From Tahibacter soli (GTDB lineage Bacteria > Pseudomonadota > Gammaproteobacteria > Xanthomonadales > Rhodanobacteraceae): a stretch of 64,000 nt of DNA. Under the pieces are notes generated by a model. The model searched no databases and was not told where the DNA came from. It saw nothing but the letters and a program-made list of their open reading frames with translations. Positions 8,464 to 17,896 of the stretch are shown here, piece by piece. The stretch spans positions 310,001 to 374,000 of the forward strand of contig NZ_JAOVZO020000014.1 in the NCBI RefSeq assembly GCF_025717065.2. Direction: 5' to 3'. Made by a program: the position numbers and the translations under genes. Numbering within the stretch: position 1 is the first letter of the stretch; the number at the start of each line of letters is the position of its first letter.

Positions 8464-9144
8464 ATGAACCGCCTTCTCCGCTTCGCCACGTTCGCCGCCC
8501 TCGCCGCCCTCGCCGGGTGCGCCGCCGGACCGCAGCCGCTGCCGCTCGCCGACATGACGCCGACGCAGCCCGTGGCCCTGGCTCCGCCGCCGGCGACGCC
8601 GGGCGCGATCTACCGGGCCGGCGGCGACATCGCATTGTTCCAGGACCAGAAGGCGCGCAACCCGGGCGACCTCATCACGATACTGCTGGTCGAGCGTACC
8701 AATGCGACGACGAGCGCGAAGACGAAGACCTCGAAGAACACCAAGACCGACACGGCCGTGTCCTCGCTGTTCGGCGGCGCCGTCACGCTCGGCGGCCGCG
8801 CGCTGCTCGACAACTCGCTCTCCGGCGCCAACAGCTTCGAGGGTTCCGGCGACTCGACCCAGGGCAACCGTCTCGACGGCAGCGTGACCGTGACGGTCGC
8901 GCAGCGCCTGGCCAACGGCAACCTGGTGGTGCGCGGCCAGAAGCGCCTGCGGCTGAACCAGGGCGACGAATACGTGCAGGTGCAGGGCATCGTGCGCGGC
9001 GCCGACATCGCGCCGGACAACACCGTCCCGTCGAACCGCGTGGCCGACGCGCAGATCGTCTACGGCGGCCGCGGGCCGATCGCGAAATCCAACGCGATGG
9101 GCTGGCTGACGCGCTTTTTCCAATCTTCCGTTTCTCCCTATTGA
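8464..9144 (+). CDS. flgH: FlgH, L-ring lipoprotein
   Basis: FlgH forms the outer-membrane L-ring bushing. The protein of 226 residues starts with a lipoprotein signal whose lipobox LAGC places the lipidated Cys near residue 19. Conserved L-ring segments include [34 protein letters not shown] and the C-terminal [10 protein letters not shown]. It lies 8 bp after flgG. Confidence 0.98.
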   Translation: MNRLLRFATFAALAALAGCAAGPQPLPLADMTPTQPVALAPPPATPGAIYRAGGDIALFQDQKARNPGDLITILLVERTNATTSAKTKTSKNTKTDTAVSSLFGGAVTLGGRALLDNSLSGANSFEGSGDSTQGNRLDGSVTVTVAQRLANGNLVVRGQKRLRLNQGDEYVQVQGIVRGADIAPDNTVPSNRVADAQIVYGGRGPIAKSNAMGWLTRFFQSSVSPY

Positions 9145-9154
9145 GGCATCCGGC

Positions 9155-10249
9155 ATGCGCGCGCTCGTTCTGTTGCTGTTGATCGCCTACGCTGCGGCCG
9201 CGCCGGCCGAACGCATCAAGGACCTCGCGCAGGTCGGCGGCGTGCGCGGCAACCCGCTGGTCGGCTACGGCCTCGTGGTCGGGCTCGACGGCACCGGCGA
9301 CCAGACCAGCCAGGCGCCCTTCACCGTTCAGAGCCTCAAGAACATGCTCACGCAACTGGGCGTGACGATGCCGCCGAACGTCAATCCGCAGCTGAAGAAC
9401 GTCGCGGCGGTGGCGGTGCACGCCACCCTGCCGGCATTCGCCAAGCCCGGCCAGCCGATCGACGTCACGGTGGCGTCGATCGGCAACGCCGGCAGCCTGC
9501 GCGGCGGCCTGCTGCTGATGACGCCGCTGCGCGGCGCCGACGGCGAGACCTACGCCATCGCGCAGGGCAACCTCGTGGTCGGCGGCTTCGGCGTCTCCGG
9601 CAAGGACGGTTCGCGCGTTGCCGTGAACGTTCCCAGCGCCGGCCGCATTCCGAACGGCGCGACGGTGGAGCGCGCGGTGCCGGGCGCGCTCGACGCCGGC
9701 GGCGACGTCACGCTCAACCTCAACTCCCCCGACTTCACGACCATGCAGCGCATGGTGGACGCCATCAACCGCGACGCCGGCCCCGGCGCGGCGCACGCCG
9801 TCGACGCGGTCACCGCCGCCGTACGCGCCCCGGCCGACCCGTCCGAACGCATCGGCTTCATCGCGCGGCTGGAAAACCTCGAACTCGTCGGTGCCGATGC
9901 GCCGGCCAGGGTCATCGTCAACTCGCGCACCGGCACCGTCGTGATCGGCGCGCGCGTGCGGGTCACACCCGCGGCCGTCTCGCACGGCTCGCTCGTGGTG
10001 TCGATCGCCGAGCGCGCGGCGGTGTCGCAGCCGGCGCCGCTTTCGCAGGGCGAAACCGTCGCCGTACCGCGTTCCACCGTCGAGGTGTCGCAGGAAGGCA
10101 GCCGCATGTTCCTGTTCGCCGGCGGCGTTTCGCTGGACGAGATCGTGCGCGCGGTGAACCAGGTGGGTGCCGCGCCGGGCGATCTCGTCGCGATACTCGA
10201 AGCGCTCAAGGAAGCCGGCGCGTTGCGCGCCGAGCTCGACGTCATCTGA
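9155..10249 (+). CDS. flgI: FlgI, P-ring protein
   Basis: FlgI forms the periplasmic P-ring around the rod. The 364 residues start with a signal peptide ending near APA, then [15 protein letters not shown] and [17 protein letters not shown], the family hallmark. The C-terminal [20 protein letters not shown] is typical. Its assembly normally needs FlgA, which appears frameshifted here. Confidence 0.98.
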   Translation: MRALVLLLLIAYAAAAPAERIKDLAQVGGVRGNPLVGYGLVVGLDGTGDQTSQAPFTVQSLKNMLTQLGVTMPPNVNPQLKNVAAVAVHATLPAFAKPGQPIDVTVASIGNAGSLRGGLLLMTPLRGADGETYAIAQGNLVVGGFGVSGKDGSRVAVNVPSAGRIPNGATVERAVPGALDAGGDVTLNLNSPDFTTMQRMVDAINRDAGPGAAHAVDAVTAAVRAPADPSERIGFIARLENLELVGADAPARVIVNSRTGTVVIGARVRVTPAAVSHGSLVVSIAERAAVSQPAPLSQGETVAVPRSTVEVSQEGSRMFLFAGGVSLDEIVRAVNQVGAAPGDLVAILEALKEAGALRAELDVI

Positions 10250-10261
10250 CCGCGCACGACG

Positions 10262-11317
10262 ATGGATACGCGCCTCGTTCCCGTCGATGCGATGCAGACG
10301 AGCCTGTCGTCGCTCAAGGCGGCCGCAGCCTCGCGCGATCCGCGCGCCGCGGCCGCGACGGCACGCCAGCTCGAAAGCGTGTTCGCCGAGCACCTGGTCA
10401 AGAGCATGCGCAGCGCCAGCGGCGGCAACAGCCTGTTTCCGGCTCAGAATCCGCTGTACCAGGAAATGTACGATCGCCAGATTGCGCAAAAGCTGGCGCA
10501 GGGCCGCGGCCTCGGACTTGCCGGCGTGGTCGAGCGCAGCCTCGGCGGCTCGGCGGCACCGGCCGCGGACGGCGTCCCGGCGCGCACCGCCGCGGGGCGC
10601 GCCTACTCGCTCGCCGCGTACGCCCGCACGCTGCCGCCGCAGCGCGCGATGCCGGCTCAGGAAATGCCGCGACCGGCCGATAAACCCGATACGACCGAAC
10701 CACCGATTTCCCCCACCGGTCCGGCGTCCAGCGCGTCGTCCAGCGCGAATACCCCGTTCGCGGACGACGCCTCGCCGGGCCGGCTTTCTCCTTCCGCGGG
10801 CACTGCCCGTTACGACTCGCCGGACGAATTCGTCGCGGCCGTCTGGCCGCATGCGGTGCGCACCGCCGCCGAACTCGGCGTCAGCCCGCGCATCCTGGTG
10901 GCACAGGCCGCGCTCGAAACCGGCTGGGGCCGGCACGTGCCCCGCGCCGACGACGGCAGCGGCAGCCACAACCTGTTCGGCATCAAGGCCGGCGCGAGCT
11001 GGAACGGCGAACGCACCACCACCACGACGCAGGAATACGCCGACGGCGCGATGAAGCGCACGACGGCGCAGTTCCGCGCCTACGGCGACGTCGGCGCGAG
11101 CTTCGACGACTACGCGCGCCTGCTCAAATCGAGCCGGCGCTACGCCGGCGCGCTCGCCGCGGGCACGGACGAGGCGAACTTCGCCCACGCCCTGCAGCGC
11201 GCGGGCTACGCCACCGACCCGGCCTACGCGGCCAAGCTCGTCGGCATCGCCAACGGCCCGGCGCTCGAACGCGCGCTCAAGAATGCCGACGACGAGCCGC
11301 TAGTGGCTGCGAGATAG
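10262..11317 (+). CDS. flgJ: FlgJ, rod cap and peptidoglycan hydrolase
   Basis: FlgJ caps the growing rod and cuts a hole in peptidoglycan. The protein of 351 residues has the rod-binding domain (about 1-95; LESVFAEHLVKSMR), a Pro/Ala/Ser-rich linker (about 100-185) and a glucosaminidase domain (about 185-340). E219 in AALETGWGRH is the likely catalytic Glu, followed by NLFGIKAG. It is the two-domain form found in beta- and gammaproteobacteria. A sigma-28-like site lies inside the linker-coding region. Confidence 0.97.
   Translation: MDTRLVPVDAMQTSLSSLKAAAASRDPRAAAATARQLESVFAEHLVKSMRSASGGNSLFPAQNPLYQEMYDRQIAQKLAQGRGLGLAGVVERSLGGSAAPAADGVPARTAAGRAYSLAAYARTLPPQRAMPAQEMPRPADKPDTTEPPISPTGPASSASSSANTPFADDASPGRLSPSAGTARYDSPDEFVAAVWPHAVRTAAELGVSPRILVAQAALETGWGRHVPRADDGSGSHNLFGIKAGASWNGERTTTTTQEYADGAMKRTTAQFRAYGDVGASFDDYARLLKSSRRYAGALAAGTDEANFAHALQRAGYATDPAYAAKLVGIANGPALERALKNADDEPLVAAR
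10657..10683 (+). promoter_or_regulatory. possible internal sigma-28 promoter within flgJ
   Basis: TCAG (10657-10660), 15 nt, then GCCGATAA (10676-10683), a perfect FliA -10 with a partial -35. It sits in the linker of flgJ, about 650 bp before flgK. It could give extra FliA-dependent flgK-flgL transcription, but may be a chance match inside a coding region. Confidence 0.35.
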
Positions 11318-11332
11318 CCGAAGGAGACGCTC

Positions 11333-13219
11333 ATGCCGGACATTCTCTCCACCGGCTCGTCGGCACTGCTCGCCTTCCAGCGCGCGCTGTCGACGATCAG
11401 CCACAACGTCGCGAACGCCAACACGCCCGGCTATACGCGCCAGCGCGTGGAGCTGGCCGCACGGCCGGGCCAGCACTACGGCTTCGGCTTCGTGGGCGGC
11501 GGCGTGCAGGCGCAGTCGGTGCGCCGGGTGATCGACGACCTCGCCGCCTCGCGCACGCTCGCGAGCGCGGGCGAGCTCGGGCGTCTGTCGCAGCTCGCCG
11601 CCTCGGCGCAGCGGCTCGATGCCGCCTTCACTTCCAGCGCCACCGGCATCGCCGCGCCGCTGTCGAATTTCTTCGACGCCGCGCAGTCGGTGTCGGCCAA
11701 CCCCTCGTCGCCGGCCGCACGCCAGGGCCTCATCGCCAACGCGCAGGCGCTCGCCACGCGCTTCCGTTCGCTCGATACGCAGGCCCAGTCGCTCGACCGC
11801 GAGAACGAGCAGCGCCTCGCCGCCGGCGTGGAAGACGTCAACCGGCTCTCCGCGCAGATTGCACAAATGAACGATGCGATCGCGCGACAGACCGGCGCGG
11901 CAAACGGCAATCCGCCGAACGACCTGTTGGACCGCCGCGACGAACTCGTGCGCACGCTGGCCGGCAAGATCGGCGTGACCACGGCGATGCAGGACGACGG
12001 CTCGCTCAACGTCACCACGCAGGGCGGCCAGGCGCTCGTCGCGGGCAGGCAGTCGCAACGCCTCTCGCTCGTCGCCGATGCGTACCAGCCGACCCGCAGC
12101 CACGTGATGCTGGCGGGCGACTCCGCCCCGCTGCCCGATGCGATGCTCGGCGGCGAGCTCGGCGGCCTGATGGCCTTCCGCCGCGATGTGATCGATCCTG
12201 CCCGGCAGCAGCTCGGCCGGCTCGCGGCGGGACTCGCGCAAACGTTCAACGCGCAGCATCGCCTCGGCGTCGACCAGTACGGACAGCCGGGCTCGGATTT
12301 CTTCACCGGCGTCGCACCGTCCGTACTCGCCGCGTCGACCAACGCCGGCAGCGGCGCGGTCGCGGCGTCCATCGCCGATCCCGCCGCGCTGGACGGCGCA
12401 GACATCGTGATGGCCTTCGACGGCTCGGCCTGGCGCGCGCGCGACGCGGGCACCGGTGCCACGCTGGCGATGACCGGCAGCGGCACCGCGGCCGATCCGT
12501 TTCGCGTCGGCGGCCTGGCGCTCACGACGTCCGGCGGCGCGGTCGCCGGCGACACGTTCCTGGTACGGCCGACCGCGAGCGCCGCTTCGCAGATCGGCGT
12601 CGCGACGACCGACCCGGCCCGCATCGCGGCGGCCTCCGCCCTGCGCGCGTCGGCGGCAACCGGCAACACCGGCAGCGGTGTCGCGGGCAGCGTAACGATC
12701 GCCGACCCGTCGGATCCGCGCCTGCGCGATCCGGTCACCGTCGCGTTCACCGGCCCGAACACGTATTCGATCAACGGCAGCGGCAGCTACACGTATACCC
12801 CGGGGTCGCCGATCGCGGCGAACGGCTGGCGGTTCGATCTCTCGGGCACGCCGGCCGCCGGCGACAGCTTCGCGGTCGGGCCGAACGATCCGCGCTCCGG
12901 CGACAACGGTAATGCGCGCGCCCTCGCGGGACTGGGCGAGGCCGGCCTGTTCGGGCAAGGCATGCAATCGCTGACGCAGGCGACCGCGCAACTTACCTCG
13001 ACGATCGGCAGCGCCGCGCGCCAGGCCGACCTCGCGCTCGACGCGCAGCAGGCGATCGACACGCAGATCGCCGACGAGCGCGCCGCCGTGTCCGGCGTCA
13101 ATCTCGACGAGGAAGCGGCCAACCTCGTGCGCTACCAGCAAGCCTACCAGGCCGCGGCGCAGGTGATCTCGATCGCCAACGAGAATTTCCAGACGCTGCT
13201 CGGAGCGGTGCATCGATGA
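11333..13219 (+). CDS. flgK: FlgK, hook-filament junction protein 1
   Basis: FlgK joins hook to filament. The 628 residues carry the N-terminal motif LSTISHNVANANTPGYTRQR and the C-terminal SGVNLDEEAANLVRYQQAYQAAAQVI. The central region is long and Ala/Gly-rich and includes repeated-looking beta segments around 370-540. The ATG follows AAGGAG. Its stop overlaps the flgL ATG (ATGA). Confidence 0.97.
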   Translation: MPDILSTGSSALLAFQRALSTISHNVANANTPGYTRQRVELAARPGQHYGFGFVGGGVQAQSVRRVIDDLAASRTLASAGELGRLSQLAASAQRLDAAFTSSATGIAAPLSNFFDAAQSVSANPSSPAARQGLIANAQALATRFRSLDTQAQSLDRENEQRLAAGVEDVNRLSAQIAQMNDAIARQTGAANGNPPNDLLDRRDELVRTLAGKIGVTTAMQDDGSLNVTTQGGQALVAGRQSQRLSLVADAYQPTRSHVMLAGDSAPLPDAMLGGELGGLMAFRRDVIDPARQQLGRLAAGLAQTFNAQHRLGVDQYGQPGSDFFTGVAPSVLAASTNAGSGAVAASIADPAALDGADIVMAFDGSAWRARDAGTGATLAMTGSGTAADPFRVGGLALTTSGGAVAGDTFLVRPTASAASQIGVATTDPARIAAASALRASAATGNTGSGVAGSVTIADPSDPRLRDPVTVAFTGPNTYSINGSGSYTYTPGSPIAANGWRFDLSGTPAAGDSFAVGPNDPRSGDNGNARALAGLGEAGLFGQGMQSLTQATAQLTSTIGSAARQADLALDAQQAIDTQIADERAAVSGVNLDEEAANLVRYQQAYQAAAQVISIANENFQTLLGAVHR

Positions 13220-14412
13220 ACCTCAGGATCGCGACTTCCACGCTGTACGACCAGGGCGTCGCCGCCATGCTGCGGCGGCAGGCCGAGATCGCGCGCACGC
13301 AGTCCGAACTCACCGGCGGCTCGCGCATCGGTCGCGCCGGCGACGACCCGCTCGCCGCCGGCCTCGCCGTCTCCCTCGATCGCGCGCAGGCACGGCTCGC
13401 GCAGTTCGGCGAGAACGCGCAGGCGCTCGAGCAGCGCCTCGGCATGGCCGAGAACGCGCTGTCCGGCTTCACCTCGCGTCTCACCCAGGTTCGCGAACTC
13501 GCGCTGCGCGCGTCGAACGACACGCTCTCGCCCGCCGACCGGCAGGTCATCGCCGGCCAGCTGCGCGACCAGTACGACGCGCTCGTCGCGCTGGCCAACA
13601 GCGGCGACGGCACCGGGCGCTATCTGTTCGGGGGAGGCCAGGACGCGGATCCGCCGTTCGTGCGCGGCGTGGCCGTGACCTATGCCGGCGACGATCTTCG
13701 CCGCAGCGTCGACGTCGGGCCGGACACCGCGCTGGCGGACGTGCCGCCGGGCAGCGACGTGTTCCAGCGCATCCCTACGGGCAACGGCACCTTCGCCGTG
13801 CGCGCCGCCGCGGGCAACACCGGCAGCGCGACGCTGGCGTCCACCGGCACCTCGTCCACCGGCAGCTGGGACGGCGGCAGCTACCGGCTGCGCTTCGACG
13901 GCGCCGGCGGCTACGCCGTACTCGACGGCGCCGGCGCGACGGTCGCCTCGGGCAGCTACACGCCCGGCGCCGCGATGGCGTTCAAAGGCGTGCAAGTAAC
14001 GATCAACGGGCAGCCCGGCACGGGCGACGAGTTCAGCGTGCGCGCGGCTCCGCCGCAGGACGCGTTCGCCACCGTGAAGAGCCTGGCCGACGCCATAGAT
14101 GCGAGCGGCGGCGCCGTTCTGAGCGCCGCCGGGCGCAACGCGGTGTTCGCCGGGCTCGAAGATCTCGAGCAGGCGCAGCAGCACGTCACCTCGGCGCGAG
14201 CCTCGATCGGCGGCCGCCTCGCCGCGCTCGATGCCGCCGCCGACGAGCGAAGCGCGAACGCGCTGGCACTGTCCGGGACGCTCTCGCAACTGCGCGAAAC
14301 CGATTACGCCGAGGCCGCGTCGCGGCTCTCGCAGCAACTGGTGGGGCTACAGGCGGCGCAGCAGACGTTCGTCAAAGTACAGAACGCCTCGTTGTTCGAC
14401 TTCCTGCGCTGA
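13216..14412 (+). CDS. flgL: FlgL, hook-filament junction protein 3
   Basis: FlgL is the second junction protein, of 398 residues. It begins MNLRIATSTLYDQGVAAM, typical of FlgL, with the flagellin-like helix GSRIGRAGDDPLAAGLAVSL. The C-terminal helix has YAEAASRLSQQLVGLQAAQQTF. It overlaps flgK by 4 bp and ends the flg operon. The next promoter, for fliC, starts 16 bp further on. Confidence 0.97.
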   Translation: MNLRIATSTLYDQGVAAMLRRQAEIARTQSELTGGSRIGRAGDDPLAAGLAVSLDRAQARLAQFGENAQALEQRLGMAENALSGFTSRLTQVRELALRASNDTLSPADRQVIAGQLRDQYDALVALANSGDGTGRYLFGGGQDADPPFVRGVAVTYAGDDLRRSVDVGPDTALADVPPGSDVFQRIPTGNGTFAVRAAAGNTGSATLASTGTSSTGSWDGGSYRLRFDGAGGYAVLDGAGATVASGSYTPGAAMAFKGVQVTINGQPGTGDEFSVRAAPPQDAFATVKSLADAIDASGGAVLSAAGRNAVFAGLEDLEQAQQHVTSARASIGGRLAALDAAADERSANALALSGTLSQLRETDYAEAASRLSQQLVGLQAAQQTFVKVQNASLFDFLR

Positions 14413-14427
14413 GCCGAACGGCCGGGC

Positions 14428-14454
14428 TAAAGGTTTTCGCGACGCGACCGATAA
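14428..14454 (+). promoter_or_regulatory. sigma-28 (FliA) promoter of fliC
   Basis: TAAA (14428-14431), 15 nt, then ACCGATAA (14447-14454). This matches the FliA consensus TAAA-N15-GCCGATAA at all but one position. The predicted start is about 14461, leaving an untranslated leader of about 95 nt before fliC. Confidence 0.92.
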
Positions 14455-14556
14455 CTTCAACAGCAGCGGCAAACGTCTCGGACGCCCGAACGGCCCTGCG
14501 GATTCCCGGAGCGGCGCGTCGCCGTACCCGGTTACCGTCCTTCCGAGGAGATCGTC

Positions 14557-15711
14557 ATGCAAGTCATCAACACCAACGTGGCCTCGCTCAACGCGCAGCG
14601 CAACCTGTCGTCGTCGCAGTCGGCCCTTTCCACGTCGCTCCAGCGCCTGTCGTCCGGCCTGCGCATCAACAGCGCGAAGGACGACGCCGCGGGCCTCGCC
14701 ATTTCCGAACGCTTCACCTCGCAGATCCGCGGCATGGACCAGGCCAGCCGCAACGCCAACGACGGCATCTCGCTGGCGCAGACGGCCGAAGGCGCGATCG
14801 GCGAGATCGGCAACAACCTGCAGCGCATCCGCGAACTGGCGGTGCAGTCGGCCAACGCGACCAATTCGTCCACCGACCGCGCGGCGCTGCAGACCGAGGC
14901 GAGCCAGCTGCTCGCCGAAATCGACCGCGTGGCGAACCAGACGCAGTTCAACGGCGTCAAGCTGATCGACGGCAGCTTCACCTCGGCCGTCTTCCAGGTC
15001 GGCGCGAATGCCAACGAAACGATCACCGTGCCGTCCTTCGTCGACGCCAACATCGCGGCGCTCGGCAACGTCACTTCGGCCAGCGGCCAGTCGAGCTCCG
15101 TCACGGGCATCTCGAGCCTGGGTGCGGTCGGCGCGGGCGCGCTCGTGATCAACGGCACCGACGTCGGCGCCTCGATCGGCGCGGCCGGTTCGAGCCAGCA
15201 GCGCGTCTCGCAGGTGGTCGACGCGATCAACAACTACTCGACCACGACCGGCGTGAACGCCGCGTTCGACTCGACCACGGGCCGCATCGTGCTCTCGTCC
15301 GGCGCCAACATCGCCGTCACGGGCACCGACGACGGCACGGCCACCGGTTTCGACGTGGGCGGCGGCGACGGCTCGGCCACCGCGACCTCGACGACCGGCC
15401 TGACCTCGCTCAGCGTCGCCTCGTTCGCGGGCGCGACGCTCGCGATCCAGCAGGTCGACAGCGCCCTGTCGCAGGTGAACTCGGCACGCGCGTCGCTCGG
15501 CGCGATCCAGAACCGCTTCAGCTCGGTCGTCGCCAACCTCAACACGAGCTCCGAAAACCTGTCCGCCTCGCGCAGCCGCATCCAGGATACGGACTTCGCC
15601 AAGGAGACCGCCGAGCTGACCCGCACGCAGATCCTGCAGCAGGCCGGCACCGCGATGCTGGCCCAGGCCAACCAGGCCCCGCAGGGCGTGCTCTCCCTCC
15701 TGCGCGGCTGA
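14557..15711 (+). CDS. fliC: FliC, flagellin
   Basis: Flagellin, the filament subunit, of 384 residues. The conserved N-terminal D0/D1 helices (MQVINTNVASLNAQRNL, LQRLSSGLRINSAKDDAAGLAI) and C-terminal helices (SRIQDTDFAKETAELTR, ILQQAGTAMLAQANQ) are intact. The segment LQRIRELAVQSAN corresponds to the D1 helix recognised by TLR5 in typical gamma- and betaproteobacterial flagellins. The central variable region is short and Ser/Thr/Gly-rich. GAGGAG lies before the ATG. It is the only flagellin gene in the window. Confidence 0.98.
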   Translation: MQVINTNVASLNAQRNLSSSQSALSTSLQRLSSGLRINSAKDDAAGLAISERFTSQIRGMDQASRNANDGISLAQTAEGAIGEIGNNLQRIRELAVQSANATNSSTDRAALQTEASQLLAEIDRVANQTQFNGVKLIDGSFTSAVFQVGANANETITVPSFVDANIAALGNVTSASGQSSSVTGISSLGAVGAGALVINGTDVGASIGAAGSSQQRVSQVVDAINNYSTTTGVNAAFDSTTGRIVLSSGANIAVTGTDDGTATGFDVGGGDGSATATSTTGLTSLSVASFAGATLAIQQVDSALSQVNSARASLGAIQNRFSSVVANLNTSSENLSASRSRIQDTDFAKETAELTRTQILQQAGTAMLAQANQAPQGVLSLLRG

Positions 15712-15759
15712 CGCGTCCGCGGGGGCGTGCGGCGAACAAGGCGCCGCGCGTCTCCTCCC

Positions 15760-15829
15760 CCGCCCGTGCCGGCAAGGCAGGGCGCGGCGCCCACTCCCCG
15801 GGGGTGTCGCGAACTGCCGGCACGGGCGG
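15760..15829 (+). terminator. long inverted repeat between fliC and fliD (possible terminator or mRNA-stabilising hairpin)
   Basis: CCGCCCGTGCCGGCA (15760-15774) pairs perfectly with TGCCGGCACGGGCGG (15815-15829), a 15-bp GC-rich stem. Its 40-nt loop contains a nested hairpin GGGCGC-G-GCGCCC (15780-15792). No T-run follows, so it is not a classical intrinsic terminator. It may end or attenuate fliC transcription, or protect the abundant fliC transcript. Confidence 0.6.
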
Positions 15830-15868
15830 CACTCCCGCAACGGATCCTGACGCGACACCACGACCGCC

Positions 15869-17212
15869 ATGACGATCACCACCAGCACAGGGCTCGGCTC
15901 GGGACTGGACATCGGCAGCCTGGTCTCGCAGCTGGTCACCGCGGAACGCACGCCCTCGGACAACCGCCTCAACGCCGTCTCGACGGCAGCGAAGGCCCAG
16001 CTGAGCGCGTTCGGTTCGCTCAAGGCGGCGCTCGGCGGCGTTTCCACGGCGCTCGCCGCGCTGACCGGCGACGATTCCGCCTTCGAAACGCGCGTGGCCG
16101 CGTCGGCCAAGCCCGAGGTGTTCGGCGCCACCGCGTCGCCCGGCGCGGCCGTCGGCCGCTACGCGATCGAGGTGCGCCAGCTCGCCACCGCGCACAAGGT
16201 GTCGACCGGCGCCTTCGCTTCCGCCGATACGCGGGTCGGCACCGGCACGCTGCACGTCGCGGTCGGCGACCACGCCTTCGACGTGGCGATCGGCAGCGGC
16301 GACGCCACGTTGGCGGGCATTCGCTCGGCGATCAACGCCGCCGCGGGCAATGCCGACGTCGATGCCGCCATCGTGCGCACCGACGACGGCGCACGCCTCA
16401 CCCTCACCTCGCGCCGTACCGGCGCGGCCCAGGCGATCTCCGTCACCGCGACCGGGGGCGACGGCGGCCTCGCCGCGCTCGGCGCCATGAGCGACGTGGT
16501 ACCGCCGCAGGACGCCGTGCTGCGCATCGACGGCCGCACGCGTACGAGCGCGTCGAACGTCGTCGCCGACGCGATCGACGGCGTTTCGCTCAACCTCGTT
16601 GCCGCGCAGCCGGATTCGAGCTTCGACCTCGCCGTCTCGCGCGACGCCACGGCGCCGCGACGGGCCGTTGAAAAATTCGTGCAGTCGTACAACGCGCTCG
16701 TCAACGTGATCAACGCGGCGACTCGCTACGACGCTTCCACCCGCAAGGCGTCGGTGCTGACCGGCGATGCGCTGGTCGGCGGGCTGTCGGCGGCGCTGCG
16801 CTCGGCCCTCGGCACCGCCGCGGGCCACGGCGCGCCGTCGCTCGCCGAGGCGGGCGTGACGACGCAGGCCGACGGCACGCTCGCCCTCGACGGCGCCCGG
16901 TTCGACGCGGCCGCCGCGTCGAACGGCGACGGCGTGGCGCGGCTGTTCGCGCCGGGCGGACCGGCGGCCGCGGTCGCCGCGGCGGTGGGGCGCTACGCGG
17001 ACGACGGCGGCATCCTCGCCGACCGCACCGACGCGATCAGCCGCCGGCTGACGGACGTCGACCGCCAGCGCACCGCGCTCGACGCGCGCATGAACGCCAT
17101 GGAATCGCGCTACCGCACGCAATTCGCCGCTCTCGACGCGCTCATCGGCCAGATGCGCACCACGTCGAGCTTCCTGACGCAACAACTTGCCGCGCTCCCC
17201 GGCGCCGGCTGA
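15869..17212 (+). CDS. fliD: FliD, filament cap protein
   Basis: FliD caps the filament tip and folds flagellin into place. The protein of 447 residues starts with the family signature STGLGSGLDIGSLVSQLVTAE. It has FliD_C features (AVEKFVQSYNALVNVIN) and a C-terminal coiled coil (RLTDVDRQRTALDARMNAMESRYRTQF, in part). It heads fliD-fliS-fliT-pilZ. No consensus sigma-28 or sigma-54 site was found directly before it. Confidence 0.97.
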   Translation: MTITTSTGLGSGLDIGSLVSQLVTAERTPSDNRLNAVSTAAKAQLSAFGSLKAALGGVSTALAALTGDDSAFETRVAASAKPEVFGATASPGAAVGRYAIEVRQLATAHKVSTGAFASADTRVGTGTLHVAVGDHAFDVAIGSGDATLAGIRSAINAAAGNADVDAAIVRTDDGARLTLTSRRTGAAQAISVTATGGDGGLAALGAMSDVVPPQDAVLRIDGRTRTSASNVVADAIDGVSLNLVAAQPDSSFDLAVSRDATAPRRAVEKFVQSYNALVNVINAATRYDASTRKASVLTGDALVGGLSAALRSALGTAAGHGAPSLAEAGVTTQADGTLALDGARFDAAAASNGDGVARLFAPGGPAAAVAAAVGRYADDGGILADRTDAISRRLTDVDRQRTALDARMNAMESRYRTQFAALDALIGQMRTTSSFLTQQLAALPGAG

Positions 17213-17225
17213 AGGACGCCTTCCC

Positions 17226-17639
17226 GTGCACGCCCAACGCTATCTCGACATGTACCGCTCCGCCGGCGTCGCCGGTGCCGTCGCCGACGCCGACCCGCAC
17301 GCGCTCATCGCCCTGCTCTATCGCGGCGCGCGCGAACGCATCCGCACCGCGCGCGCCGCCCTGCAGCGCGGCGACGTGCCGCGCAAGCTGGCCGCCGTGG
17401 AATCCGCCTGCTCCATCGTCGACGGACTGCGCATGAGCCTCGATCATGCCGCCGGCGGTGCGATCGCCGCGCAGCTGGACGCGCTGTACGACTACGCCGT
17501 GCGGCGGCTCGTCGAGGCGAACTCCGGCAACGACGACGCCAAGCTGGCCGAGGTCGACGCGCTGATCGAAAGCGTGGAATCGGGCTGGCAGGCCATCCGT
17601 CCGGCCGCGACCGCGAGGGCGTCCGCATGCGCCGGCTGA
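17226..17639 (+). CDS. fliS: FliS, flagellin export chaperone
   Basis: FliS binds flagellin's C-terminus and prevents early polymerisation. The GTG at 17226 gives 137 residues starting MHAQRYLDMYRSAGV, matching the FliS N-terminus; ADPHALIALLYRGARERI is the conserved helix. An AAGGA lies about 10 nt upstream. It follows fliD by 13 bp and overlaps fliT by 13 bp. Confidence 0.94.
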   Translation: MHAQRYLDMYRSAGVAGAVADADPHALIALLYRGARERIRTARAALQRGDVPRKLAAVESACSIVDGLRMSLDHAAGGAIAAQLDALYDYAVRRLVEANSGNDDAKLAEVDALIESVESGWQAIRPAATARASACAG

Positions 17640-17896
17640 TCGACGATCTCGCCGATGCCTCGGCGCTGCTCGATGCGGGCCGCGTGGAAGAGGCCGTCGC
17701 CGGCTTCAGCGACGTCGAACGCCGCGTACGCGACGAGGTTCCCGCCGAGATCGCCGCCCTGCGCGACCTGGCCGCGGCCTACTCCGCCTGCCTCGAACGC
17801 CTGGTGGCGCGGCGCGACTCGCTGGCGGAAGGCCGCGCCGGCGAAAGCCGCGGCATCGCCGTCGCCCGCCGCTACCTCGACGGCGCACGCGCGTGA
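17627..17896 (+). CDS. fliT: FliT-like flagellar chaperone
   Basis: A small helical protein of 89 residues, the usual size for FliT, which chaperones FliD. The sequence itself is weakly conserved; position after fliS is the main evidence. The ATG overlaps the fliS end by 13 bp. Its stop overlaps the GTG start of the PilZ gene, so the four genes fliD-fliS-fliT-pilZ are likely one translationally coupled unit. Confidence 0.75.
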   Translation: MRRLIDDLADASALLDAGRVEEAVAGFSDVERRVRDEVPAEIAALRDLAAAYSACLERLVARRDSLAEGRAGESRGIAVARRYLDGARA

